This document shows positions 1-8,284 of a stretch of DNA of 12,038 nt, piece by piece. A program made the position numbers and the translations under genes. Origin of the DNA: Zetaproteobacteria bacterium (lineage in GTDB: Bacteria; Pseudomonadota; Zetaproteobacteria; Mariprofundales; Mariprofundaceae); assembly GCA_021545665.1 (NCBI GenBank), contig JAJRTX010000033.1:1-12038 (forward strand), given 5' to 3'. Position 1 is the first letter of the stretch, and every line of letters starts with the position of its first letter. The notes under the pieces are model-generated. The model made no database searches and was not told the origin of the DNA. It saw nothing but the letters and a program-made list of their open reading frames with translations.

Positions 1-846
<846 letters not shown>

Positions 847-872
847 CAAAAGATTTAGCATATAATGCTCTG

Positions 873-903
873 GTGCTGTGGTGGCTTCTCGCCACCACAG
901 CAC
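873..903 (+). terminator. Perfect hairpin after katG
   Basis: A 13-base stem GTGCTGTGGTGGC (873-885) pairs exactly with 891-903 around the loop TTCTC. It begins 26 bases after the katG stop codon. No run of T follows it, so it is not a classical intrinsic terminator; it may terminate weakly, stabilise the 3' end of the mRNA, or act for both strands. Confidence 0.6.
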
Positions 904-1424
904 TCTACCCATAGCCCGTTTCATAGAAGCCCGTGAGCTCTGAAAATATCAATAAACATACAAAGAATCTGCTTTTTTATGGACTGTTATATTCACAACT
1001 TTTCTTTGAGAACACACAAATCAACAGTTTTCTAACGTCCTTTTGGCCGCATCCTGCCGCTCACCACAGGCGGTCATCGGCCAAAGGCCGACACTCAGTT
1101 CCAGCTATTCACTTGGCTCATGCTTTCCACTTGTTATACCAAAAGAACCAGTTTTTGGATCTAAATAAATTGCCCGTTTTCCTTCAGGTTCATCATTTAG
1201 CCTTGTCAATATGGTTTCAGGAGGATTATAAGAGTCTATGTGTTCAGTAATAAATTCTTGATAAAAAGCGTTATTTTAGTCTTTTAGACTTGGGAGCTTC
1301 TCCATTTTATTCCCCCGATAGAAATGAATATAGCCTAATTGTCTTAGGTTGCGAATGACCGGTTATGGCTCAGGCTAATGAGGTGGTCCGAAATTTATTG
1401 GTCGAGTAAGTGAGTGTTTTTCGG
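904..1424. other. AT-rich intergenic stretch with a gene relic
   Basis: Between katG and the HNH gene no intact gene is supported. The stretch is richer in A and T than its neighbours, mainly at 940-1050 and 1140-1345. It holds the interrupted minus-strand reading frame at 1105-1305. Just downstream of that frame lies a short hairpin CGGCC-AAA-GGCCG at about 1078-1090. The base composition and the broken frame suggest decayed acquired DNA, which is inference. Confidence 0.5.
1105..1305 (-). pseudogene. Small gene relic with an in-frame TAA at codon 10
   Basis: On the minus strand an ATG at 1305-1303 is preceded by GGGGGA about six bases upstream and starts MEKLPSLKD. It is then interrupted by TAA (1278-1276). 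The same frame continues with 56 protein-like codons beginning NNAFYQEFITEHIDSYNPPE and ending YLDPKTGSFGITSGKHEPSE before TAG at 1107-1105. The composition is that of a natural soluble protein with plausible charged, proline and glycine placement, not of random translation. A single base change (TAA to TAT) would restore a 66-residue protein. No family was recognised. It could be a decayed accessory gene, or the downstream part could use a non-ATG start. The larger plus-strand frame over the same bases has no ribosome site and unnatural composition. Confidence 0.45.
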
Positions 1425-1452
1425 AATAAGCTGGATATTTTTCCAGTTTATT
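1425..1452. terminator. Hairpin at the 3' end of the HNH gene
   Basis: AATAAGCTGG (1425-1434) pairs with CCAGTTTATT (1443-1452). In plus-strand RNA the ten pairs include one G-U; in minus-strand RNA the same position is an A-C mismatch. It overlaps the first base of the HNH stop codon. No T run follows in either direction, so a terminator role is only tentative. Confidence 0.3.
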
Positions 1453-1760
1453 CACGGCTCCTGGTCTTTTGTCTCCATCAATTCCTTGAGTCTGGCAAAG
1501 GCATTGAATGTTGTTCCGGGGTCATCTGCCCGCGCCGCTGAACCTTGTGCATCAGCTTCCATATAACGTTGATGTTCATTGTCATGACAATAGATACATA
1601 GCAATTCCCAGTTGCTGCCATCGGCGGGGTTGTTGTTGTGATTATGATCTTTGTGATGCACTGTGAGTTCACGCAACTGCTTGCCGGTAAAATCGCGCCC
1701 GCAGCGGCCACAGACCCAGGGATATAGTTTTAACGCCTGTTCACGATATTCATTCGACAT
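1452..1760 (-). CDS. yajD: YajD-like HNH nuclease family protein
   Basis: A 102-residue protein closely matching the E. coli YajD pattern: YREQALKLYPWVCGRCGRDF, then LRELTVHH, then DGSNWELLCIYCHDNEH. Visible elements from the ATG are Cys17-x2-Cys20 and Cys55-x2-Cys58, which form a probable structural zinc site, and the HNH core His35-His36, Asn50 and His59/His63. HNH proteins bind a metal in a beta-beta-alpha fold and usually cut nucleic acid; YajD itself has no proven substrate. The ATG at 1760 is preferred because GAGGAA lies 7 bases upstream; a longer frame from a GTG at 1778 would include that site. The gene follows the SpoIIAA-like gene by 22 bases and is probably the last gene of its transcription unit. 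The family assignment is firm, the activity is inferred. Confidence 0.9.
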   Translation of the reverse strand: MSNEYREQALKLYPWVCGRCGRDFTGKQLRELTVHHKDHNHNNNPADGSNWELLCIYCHDNEHQRYMEADAQGSAARADDPGTTFNAFARLKELMETKDQEP

Positions 1761-1782
1761 GTAATTTCCTCGGTTCACCGAA

Positions 1783-2157
1783 TCAGTTGTCGATCTTTTC
1801 CAATATCCAGTTTATCGCCATATCATATTTATCGGTAGGGAAATGTTTGACCTCCGCATTGACAAAATGTGCGGCTATATGCGGGAAAAAAGCCAACACG
1901 GCATCATTGGAAACAACCGCAACCTTCCTGATATGTTTGTGATGATCTTTAATAAACTGGAAGTGACTGATCAAACTGGTAAAGCTGTCCCAGCCGGGGA
2001 AACTATCAGCCTGAATCAACAGGCCGTTCAGGCTACCTGATTGAGCTATGATTGGGTCAACAACTGAAGCAACTGCACGAAAATCCTCTTCCGCTATCGG
2101 CCCATTGGGATGAACGGTTAGCACCGCATGTTCTGCATCTATATCAAAATCAATCAC
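1783..2157 (-). CDS. SpoIIAA-like (STAS-fold) protein
   Basis: A 124-residue soluble protein with the layout of the SpoIIAA-like family (Pfam family of that name): an N-terminal beta segment (HAVLTVHPNGPIAEEDFRAV), a middle LNGLLIQADSFPGW, and LISHFQFIKDHHKHIRKVAVVSNDAVL followed by a C-terminal AINWILEKI helix. Family members adopt a fold related to STAS anti-sigma-factor antagonists and bind small hydrophobic ligands or nucleotides in some structures; a defined role is lacking. The start is a GTG at 2157 with AGGGAG nine bases upstream. An overlapping ATG four bases earlier is out of frame and stops immediately. It lies 42 bases after the small membrane protein gene and 22 bases before the HNH gene, all in one direction, so co-transcription is likely. 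Confidence 0.82.
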   Translation of the reverse strand: MIDFDIDAEHAVLTVHPNGPIAEEDFRAVASVVDPIIAQSGSLNGLLIQADSFPGWDSFTSLISHFQFIKDHHKHIRKVAVVSNDAVLAFFPHIAAHFVNAEVKHFPTDKYDMAINWILEKIDN

Positions 2158-2199
2158 CGCATATATCTCCCTTATGAAATTCGCAGGCGGCCCTCTTCA

Positions 2200-2367
2200 T
2201 CAGAACTGCCGAGGCGCAAAAAAGTGCCCCAACAGACCGAAAACAATAGAGCCGATCACAGACAAGATGATAAATGCCGGAATAGAGGCAACAGCCGCCT
2301 TGACCATGAATATAACCATGGAAAAGAAAGGCATTTTAATATCGGTAATGGTTACATTGGTATCCAT
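2200..2367 (-). CDS. Small single-span membrane protein, 55 residues
   Basis: This short gene starts with ATG at 2367-2365, preceded by a near-ideal AAGGAG only five bases upstream, and ends with TGA at 2202-2200. The product begins MDTNVTITDIKMPFFSMVIF and continues with a long hydrophobic region (about residues 13-51, IPAFIILSVIGSIVFGLLGH), ending APRQF. One long or two closely spaced membrane helices are possible, with a lysine at residue 23. There is no signal-peptide cleavage site. The gene sits between prlC (49 bases upstream) and the SpoIIAA-like gene (42 bases downstream) on the same strand, so it is very likely part of that operon. No function is known to me. The strong ribosome site, complete frame and operon position make it credible despite its size. 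Confidence 0.8.
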   Translation of the reverse strand: MDTNVTITDIKMPFFSMVIFMVKAAVASIPAFIILSVIGSIVFGLLGHFFAPRQF

Positions 2368-2416
2368 ATATTCTCCTTAGTACAATTTAACCTGCATTAT
2401 CCATGAATAGTGTAGA

Positions 2417-4462
2417 TTAAGAACCGGCAAAGCCGGAGTGGCGCAATAATGCATCCACGTTCGGTTTGCGACCACGAAATGCCATGAATGCTTCCATGAA
2501 GTCAGTGCTGCCGCCGATAGATAAAACATTGAGGCAAAAACGGTTCGCCGTATCACTATTCAAGATGCCTTCTTCTTCAAAAGCGGCATAGGCATCAGCG
2601 GAAAGCACTTCCGCCCATTTGTAGGAGTAGTAACCTGCCGAATAGCCACCGGCAAAGATGTGTGAAAAGCTGTTCTGGAATTTATTGAAGGCAGGCGGCG
2701 TAAACACCGCCACTTCATCGCGCACCATATCCAGCATATCCTGAATGGAGTTCTCGCCAGTCGGATCAAACTCGCTGTGCAGCAACATATCAAACAGGGA
2801 AAACTCAATCTGACGCAGCATTTGCATGCCGGATTGAAAGTTCTTCGCCGCAATCATTTTATCAAACAGATCATCAGGTAATATTTCTCCTGTTTCATAG
2901 TGGCAGGCAAACAGATCCACCACTTTTCGCTCCCAGCAAAAATTCTCCATAAACTGGCTGGGCAACTCCACGGCATCCCACGGTACACCACGAATGCCGG
3001 ATACGCCAAGCTCTGAAACTTTAGTCAGCATATGATGCAGACCGTGACCGAATTCATGAAATAATGTCGTAACTTCATTGTGCGTCCATAAAGCAGGCCT
3101 ATCCCCTACCGGCGCATCGAAGTTACACACCAGATAAGCCACCGGCAGTTGCAATGAGCCATCCAGTCTGCGCCAGCGGATCATGCATTCATCCATCCAG
3201 GCACCACCGCGCTTGTGTGCGCGGGCATAGGAATCAAGATAGAAACCTGCAATTATTTGTCCATTCTGATTATAAATATCAAAATAACTGGCACTTTCAT
3301 GCCAAATTGGCTTATTTTCATTCTTCTTGATATTGACGCCGTAGAGCTTTTCCACCAGCCCGAACATGCCATGAATTACATGCTGTTCAGGAAAATACGG
3401 TTTCAGATCTTCCTGTGAAATTGCATATTTCTTCAAACGCAACTTTTCCGAGGCGTAAGGAACATCCCATATCTGAAGATCATTCATAGCCAGTTCAGCA
3501 GCAGCAAAAGCCCTGAGTTCAACCAACTCAGCCTCAGCCATACCCTTACTCTTTGCCGCCAGTTCACGCAGAAAACCGCTTACTTCCTCTGCATCTGTCG
3601 CCATCTTCGTAGCCAATGAATATTCGGCATAATCCGAAAACCCGAGTAAAGCCGCCGCCTCGGCACGCAGCTTGAGCAAACCCTTCATCACATCCGAATT
3701 ATCCCACTCGCCACTCGCCGCCCGCGTGGCAAATGCCGTGTAAATATTCTGCCGCAAACCTCGCGCATCAGCATACTGCATGAACGGGATGTAGGACGGT
3801 GCATCCAGCGTAAATAGCCAGCCATCAAGCTGTTCTTCCGCCGCACGCTGGCGAGCCGAATCACGCACTGACTCAGGCAGGCCGGATAGCTCATCTTCAT
3901 CGGTGATATTCATCTTAAAGGCGCGAGTAGCATCCAGCACATGCTTTTCAAATGTGGTTGCCAAATCAGACAATGCCATTTTGATTTCCTTGAAACGCGC
4001 CTTGTCTGCACCTTCAAGCTCAGCCCCGGAAAGCCGGAAATCGCGCAGCGTATGCTCGACCACCTGCTGCCGCTCCCCGCTTAAACCAGAAAAATCGTCC
4101 CGCTCCCGCACTTTCTTGATGGCCGCATACAAAGCTTCATTCTGCGCCAGCTCAGCAGACCATTCCGCCATCCTGGTCACACCCTGCTGATAAACAGGTC
4201 TCAGTTCCTTCGAATCACAAACCGCATTCAAATGTGTAACCGGCCCCCAGATGCGCCCCAGTCGCTCATCAATTGCCTCCAGCGGCATCATCAATGATTC
4301 CCAGTCCGGGTCGTCAATCTCAATCAACCGGGTAACAGTTCTCCGCGCTTCATTCAGCCCTTGCTTCAGTGCTGGCAATACATGCTCCGGCCTGATTTCA
4401 TCAAACAGAGGAAGCTCGGCGCTCACCCCTTTCATTAGTGGATTAGTAGTAGAATCATTCAT
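2417..4462 (-). CDS. prlC: Oligopeptidase A (M3 family zinc metallopeptidase)
   Basis: A 681-residue M3 peptidase, almost the same length as E. coli OpdA (680). The zinc-binding HEFGH sits at residues 469-473 and the third ligand Glu is at 499 in VELPSQ, the spacing expected for thimet-type enzymes. The late substrate-binding loop GYSAGYYSY is at 606-614. The N-terminal NPLMKGVSAELPLFDEIRPE also matches the family. The enzyme is cytosolic and degrades short peptides, including cleaved signal peptides and proteasome-like protease products. The ATG at 4462 is chosen because it gives family-like N-terminal length; the frame stays open to a TTG at 4507, and no strong ribosome site marks either. 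It lies 63 bases after the EamA permease stop and precedes three small genes. All catalytic residues are intact. Confidence 0.97.
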   Translation of the reverse strand: MNDSTTNPLMKGVSAELPLFDEIRPEHVLPALKQGLNEARRTVTRLIEIDDPDWESLMMPLEAIDERLGRIWGPVTHLNAVCDSKELRPVYQQGVTRMAEWSAELAQNEALYAAIKKVRERDDFSGLSGERQQVVEHTLRDFRLSGAELEGADKARFKEIKMALSDLATTFEKHVLDATRAFKMNITDEDELSGLPESVRDSARQRAAEEQLDGWLFTLDAPSYIPFMQYADARGLRQNIYTAFATRAASGEWDNSDVMKGLLKLRAEAAALLGFSDYAEYSLATKMATDAEEVSGFLRELAAKSKGMAEAELVELRAFAAAELAMNDLQIWDVPYASEKLRLKKYAISQEDLKPYFPEQHVIHGMFGLVEKLYGVNIKKNENKPIWHESASYFDIYNQNGQIIAGFYLDSYARAHKRGGAWMDECMIRWRRLDGSLQLPVAYLVCNFDAPVGDRPALWTHNEVTTLFHEFGHGLHHMLTKVSELGVSGIRGVPWDAVELPSQFMENFCWERKVVDLFACHYETGEILPDDLFDKMIAAKNFQSGMQMLRQIEFSLFDMLLHSEFDPTGENSIQDMLDMVRDEVAVFTPPAFNKFQNSFSHIFAGGYSAGYYSYKWAEVLSADAYAAFEEEGILNSDTANRFCLNVLSIGGSTDFMEAFMAFRGRKPNVDALLRHSGFAGS

Positions 4463-4525
4463 ACCCGGAACGATAGGTCTCACCAGCGATGACGCAAGCC
4501 TGAGCAAGTTAGGTCTATTCTTCGT

Positions 4526-5428
4526 CTAAAGATGGAGGTCACGACCAACGAAATAGTAACGACCCAGAACAACAATCAGTATACCACCCAATATCATGAT
4601 GCCGGAAAGCATCAAACGCATCGTGATGGCTTCAAACACGAAGATAATACCTCCCAGCGCTGCAATCACCGGCACAAAGAGTTGCACAACTGCAGCCTCC
4701 GTAGTGGATAGCCCCTTTAGGGCCATGTACCAGACGGCATAACCAATGCCTGATGCCAAACTACCCGACAATACGGCTAAAACTATACCTTCAGATGATA
4801 ACTGCATGGTTGGCAGGGCAACCAGAACCAGTGCAAACACAAACGGAGTGGTGCGCAAAAAATTATATGTTGTATCAGCCAGAGGATCCTTCGAGTCTCC
4901 TCCTCTGAGTGTGTAAACAGCCCAGGCAATGCCGGAGGTAACCATAAGCAAAAATCCGGAGGAAGAGGGAGTGGTGAGATTTGGAAATACCAGATAAATA
5001 AATCCGGAAAAAGCGACTATCAATCCCAGCCACTCTGAAATATGCAACCTGTTACCTGAGATCACACTGACCAGAATCATGGTGATCTGCACTGTAGCAA
5101 ACAACACCAGTGCTCCGGTGCCTGTATCCAGCGATACATATGCAAAGGAGAATGTGATGGCATAGAGAAACAGCATCACTGCCGATAACCAGCTCCCCTT
5201 TGTGGTCGTCTCGGTTTTATCCGCAGTGAACCCCAGAATCAGCAGAAGCATGATGATGCCGGATAACAGGCGCAATACAGTAAAACTGGAGACATCAATC
5301 ACACCCTCTTCGAGAGCCATACGGCACAGTACCGAGTTCGCCGCAAAAGCAATAAGCGCAAATAATGTGTATGAGAAGGTTTTGAGCAAAGTATCACAGC
5401 TATTTATCAAGCTCACCCCATCAAACAC
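4526..5428 (-). CDS. EamA / DMT-superfamily permease
   Basis: A roughly 285-300 residue integral membrane protein with about ten hydrophobic helices arranged as two EamA repeats, beginning FALIAFAANSVLCRMAL and ending with GIMILGGILIVVLG. Hallmarks of the family are the N-terminal AANSVLCRMAL helix, the first-repeat SLDTGTGALVLFATVQIT segment and the second-repeat GLSTTEAAVVQLFVPVIAAL. DMT transporters export metabolites such as amino acids or drugs from the cytoplasm; the substrate cannot be told from sequence. The start is uncertain: a GTG at 5428 is the longest option, but family N-termini suggest a TTG near 5389 just before LKTFSYTLFALIAF. The gene is divergent from rnpB and upstream of prlC on the same strand, possibly in one transcript. 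Confidence 0.9.
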   Translation of the reverse strand: MFDGVSLINSCDTLLKTFSYTLFALIAFAANSVLCRMALEEGVIDVSSFTVLRLLSGIIMLLLILGFTADKTETTTKGSWLSAVMLFLYAITFSFAYVSLDTGTGALVLFATVQITMILVSVISGNRLHISEWLGLIVAFSGFIYLVFPNLTTPSSSGFLLMVTSGIAWAVYTLRGGDSKDPLADTTYNFLRTTPFVFALVLVALPTMQLSSEGIVLAVLSGSLASGIGYAVWYMALKGLSTTEAAVVQLFVPVIAALGGIIFVFEAITMRLMLSGIMILGGILIVVLGRYYFVGRDLHL

Positions 5429-5588
5429 CGAATATCATAAATTTACCTATTCAGGTCTTGTCATGCCCCTGTGTCGAAGCGGGATGCATATTATTACCGC
5501 TGCATTAAATGACTCGTTTGACAATAGTGCGCAATGGCAATGTGGATGCTAATGAACTGCTCTCCACATCCAACTGCTTCGAAATTCA

Positions 5589-5605
5589 GATATTTCCAAA
5601 ATATC
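5589..5605. promoter_or_regulatory. 7-bp perfect palindrome between EamA and rnpB
   Basis: GATATTT-CCA-AAATATC forms a perfect inverted repeat with a 3-base centre, about 39-55 bases before the likely 5' end of rnpB. It could be an operator or part of an upstream promoter element; no regulator is recognised. Confidence 0.3.
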
Positions 5606-5631
5606 ACAGTGTCTTTATGTGCCAAAGTTTC

Positions 5632-5637
5632 TACACT
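5632..5637 (+). promoter_or_regulatory. Possible -10 element of rnpB
   Basis: TACACT lies six bases before the outermost pair of the RNase P RNA P1 helix, where a -10 element should be. It is followed by a GC-containing discriminator. No convincing -35 hexamer is seen at 16-18 bases upstream, so this call rests on position and a partial match. Confidence 0.3.
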
Positions 5638-5642
5638 TCGGC

Positions 5643-6014
<372 letters not shown>

Positions 6015-6129
6015 TTTTATCTTGGCTCAATTGCCGTTAGTATCCCGTCCAGCAGTGTGTTGCACATCAGTAATGATTGGACAAAACAAATCACGAGCCT
6101 TAGGGCTGATATTGGAGTAAACGATAGAG

Positions 6130-6669
6130 ATGAGTTTGAGTTTTTCAGATGCGGCCAAAGCCAAAGCCTTGCGTGAATATTTTTCGCGTTATAGCCGCAT
6201 TTATATTGTTGTCGATGCGACCAGCGACGATGTGTTATTGCCGGATGATTTGAAAGGCGACCCGGCTCTGCGCCTGGTGCTTAATTCACGTATGCCGCAA
6301 CCTATTCTGATTCGCGATGACAGGCTGGATTCTGATTTCTCATTCTCCGGAACAGTCTACTCATGCCGGATTCCCATGCATACAATCTGGGCGACCTATC
6401 TGCCGGACGGTGATCTCGAACAGGGCATTATCTGGGATGAGGATGTTCCTGAACTCATCAAAACTATAGTCAAGGCCGTACGCAGCAATATGCCGAACAG
6501 GGATGAGACAACTGATGCGGAACAGGAAAGCTCCAGCCAGGCACCTGCCCGCACAAACGAGCAGGACACTGCTACTGCAGGAATATCCATTATAGACGGT
6601 GGTGCCGCGACAGATGGCAAAGTCAACCGTACTGAGCGGAAAACAGGCCATCTTCGCGTGGTGAAATAG
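6130..6669 (+). CDS. sspB: SspB-like ClpXP adaptor
   Basis: A 179-residue protein with the layout of SspB: an N-terminal substrate-binding domain (about residues 1-115) with RIYIVVDAT, LRLVLNSRMPQPI and FSGTVYSCRIPMHTIWATY, then a long acidic/polar linker (about 120-165), and the C-terminal tail GHLRVVK. The tail matches the ClpX-docking LRVVK end of E. coli SspB. SspB dimers bind the ssrA tag on proteins from stalled ribosomes and deliver them to ClpXP in the cytoplasm. In many Gamma/Betaproteobacteria sspB follows sspA; here rnpB is upstream and no sspA is visible. The ATG at 6130 is preceded by an AGAG directly upstream and TTGGAG further away. It is 5 bases before the DUF2066-like gene, pointing to an operon. 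Sequence identity to E. coli is low, so the call depends on the layout and tail. Confidence 0.85.
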   Translation: MSLSFSDAAKAKALREYFSRYSRIYIVVDATSDDVLLPDDLKGDPALRLVLNSRMPQPILIRDDRLDSDFSFSGTVYSCRIPMHTIWATYLPDGDLEQGIIWDEDVPELIKTIVKAVRSNMPNRDETTDAEQESSSQAPARTNEQDTATAGISIIDGGAATDGKVNRTERKTGHLRVVK

Positions 6670-6674
6670 ATCAT

Positions 6675-7697
6675 ATGAATTCGCTATTCAGGATATTATC
6701 AGGACTGCTGCTGGTACTTACACTTTCTGTCACACAGGCTCTGGCAGAAGCTGATATGCGCATGGTTGTGGATGTAATTGCTGATGATAAAGATGGGGAA
6801 AGACTGAAAGATCTACATACAAATATTCAGCATGCAGCAACATTGGCTCTGCCCACACTATGGAATCGTATCATTCCCCGCAAAGCACGGAATTCCATAC
6901 CCAGAGATGTCAATGCACTGCTCTTCATGCAACGTGCATCACCAACTGAAAATGGTATCAGCATAAGCTTTCAGAGTAGACGTGTGCTGAACTATCTCAA
7001 ATCCAATGGTCTGCCCTACATTGAACAGGAACCAGCCTGGAGCCTGTCCATTCAACTTAGCAATGCATCCGGAATGCCCATGGCTCAATCTGCATCCTCG
7101 CTATATGATTATGCGGACAGGTCAGCAATATACTGGGGTTACAAGCTGGATGAATCCGGAAACTCGCTGATTTTGCAATGGAAATGGCTGGATCGAAGAC
7201 AGGTCAAATTGACTATGCAGGGCACATCCAGACTGGGTGAATTTTCTGAAACACGGCAACTTGCCGATGGCAACCCGTTTCCGCAACTTGAAAAATGGTT
7301 AACGGAAATATTACTGAGAGCCCGTGATGCTCATGCACAGCCGCTGGAAGATATAGCTGTTGCTTCTGTCCCGGATGATATACCTGAATTCATCGTTGGG
7401 TCTTCACAGCAGGAAGTACAATCTGCTGAACTCGCCGGGCAGCCAGTGTCAGCTTCTCAGAACAACTATTTACTACTCAGCATAGAACGACAGGCGTCAT
7501 TGCCTGAGCAGGTACTGTTTGAAGATGATCTCAAACGTGATCCGCACATTATCAATCTGTTATTGCAACGGGTAGATAGTAACAAGCAACAATATCAACT
7601 GCACATGAAAAGTTCTGATAATCAGTGGCTGGTTGAATGGTTCGGGCAAAGGGGCATGGAACTCTCCCAAACTCAGAAAGGCTGGGTAGCACGCTAA
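6675..7697 (+). CDS. DUF2066-like exported protein
   Basis: A 340-residue protein starting with a clear signal peptide (MNSLFRILSGLLLVLTLSV to TQALA, cleavage predicted after about residue 24), so it is probably periplasmic. The segment FQSRRVLNYLKSNGLPYIEQ followed by PAWSLSIQL resembles the DUF2066 domain, in which a Gly-Leu-Pro stretch precedes a beta strand. Its position immediately before a CDP-alcohol phosphatidyltransferase and hda is also the known setting of DUF2066 genes in gammaproteobacteria such as Pseudomonas. Function is unknown. The C-terminal third (about 230-340) is less conserved in appearance and ends with FGQRGMELSQTQKGWVAR. The ATG at 6675 is 5 bases after the sspB stop with no strong ribosome site, suggesting translational coupling. 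The domain name is moderately certain. Confidence 0.72.
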   Translation: MNSLFRILSGLLLVLTLSVTQALAEADMRMVVDVIADDKDGERLKDLHTNIQHAATLALPTLWNRIIPRKARNSIPRDVNALLFMQRASPTENGISISFQSRRVLNYLKSNGLPYIEQEPAWSLSIQLSNASGMPMAQSASSLYDYADRSAIYWGYKLDESGNSLILQWKWLDRRQVKLTMQGTSRLGEFSETRQLADGNPFPQLEKWLTEILLRARDAHAQPLEDIAVASVPDDIPEFIVGSSQQEVQSAELAGQPVSASQNNYLLLSIERQASLPEQVLFEDDLKRDPHIINLLLQRVDSNKQQYQLHMKSSDNQWLVEWFGQRGMELSQTQKGWVAR

Positions 7698-7720
7698 GCA
7701 ATGTCTGGAAAGGAACTCTA

Positions 7721-8284
7721 GTGCCGCAGAAAGATCGCATTCTTAATATTCCTAATGTTTTGACGCTGGCACGCATCATTCTTACGCCCTTTATTGTCTT
7801 TGCCATTCTGGAGCATCAGCCGGTTATGGCGCTGTTACTTATGGGTATAGCCGGGCTCACCGATATGCTCGATGGCGCTATCGCACGTTATTTCAATCAG
7901 CGTAGTACAGTCGGTGCTTTCATGGATCCTCTGGCTGATAAACTAATGCTGATCAGCACCATTGTAACATTGTACATGATCGACCAGATTCCCCTGTTTC
8001 TGTTTCTGGCGGTGGTATTTCGTGACATCATTATCATGGTTGGAGCAATCGCCTATGAAATGGTAACGGGCAAGCTGGAAATGCAGCCTTCCATGACCTC
8101 AAAGATCACTACAGTTCTTCAAATCACTCTGGTGCTGACCGTACTGGCTAAAATGGCCTGGCAAATGCCTGGCGAGCCATTCCAGCAACTTGCGATATGG
8201 CTGACTTTTGCCTTCACCTGCATGTCCGGCGTTCATTACATGGTGGTCTGGATGCGTAAAGCCGTTACAGCGGAAAAGGATTGA
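7721..8284 (+). CDS. CDP-alcohol phosphatidyltransferase family protein
   Basis: A 187-residue membrane enzyme. The complete family signature is visible: Asp48-x2-Asp51-Gly52-x2-Ala55-Arg56-x8-Gly65-x3-Asp69-x3-Asp73 (in LTDMLDGAIARYF and VGAFMDPLADK). These aspartates bind the metal ions that activate attack on the CDP-linked lipid. The N-terminal LNIPNVLTLARIILTPF resembles PgsA, so phosphatidylglycerophosphate synthesis is the best guess, but cardiolipin-type synthases share the motif. Several membrane helices follow. The GTG at 7721 is chosen because AAGGAA lies about seven bases upstream; a longer frame reaching 7637 would overlap the previous gene by 60 bases. The TGA stop overlaps the hda ATG by one base (TGATG). 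The family is certain, the exact product is not. Confidence 0.9.
   Translation: MPQKDRILNIPNVLTLARIILTPFIVFAILEHQPVMALLLMGIAGLTDMLDGAIARYFNQRSTVGAFMDPLADKLMLISTIVTLYMIDQIPLFLFLAVVFRDIIIMVGAIAYEMVTGKLEMQPSMTSKITTVLQITLVLTVLAKMAWQMPGEPFQQLAIWLTFAFTCMSGVHYMVVWMRKAVTAEKD

Noticed and set aside
1021..1107. Integron attC site after the small relic
   Set aside because: A CGTTAGA-like piece and hairpins are present, but the matching RYYYAAC core and the paired inner boxes are missing.
933..1250. Plus-strand open frame of 105 codons
   Set aside because: GTG start without a ribosome site, unnatural composition rich in His and Leu, and antisense to the more protein-like minus-strand relic.
2128..2406. 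Plus-strand frames of 92 and 68 codons
   Set aside because: They are antisense to the small membrane protein gene, which has the strong ribosome site.
5518..5553. TTGACA followed by GCTAAT as a promoter
   Set aside because: The spacing is about 24 bases, too long for a sigma-70 promoter, and no better -10 is at 16-18 bases.
7637..7720. N-terminal extension of the phosphatidyltransferase
   Set aside because: It overlaps the end of the DUF2066-like gene, and a GTG with a good ribosome site at 7721 fits the family N-terminus.
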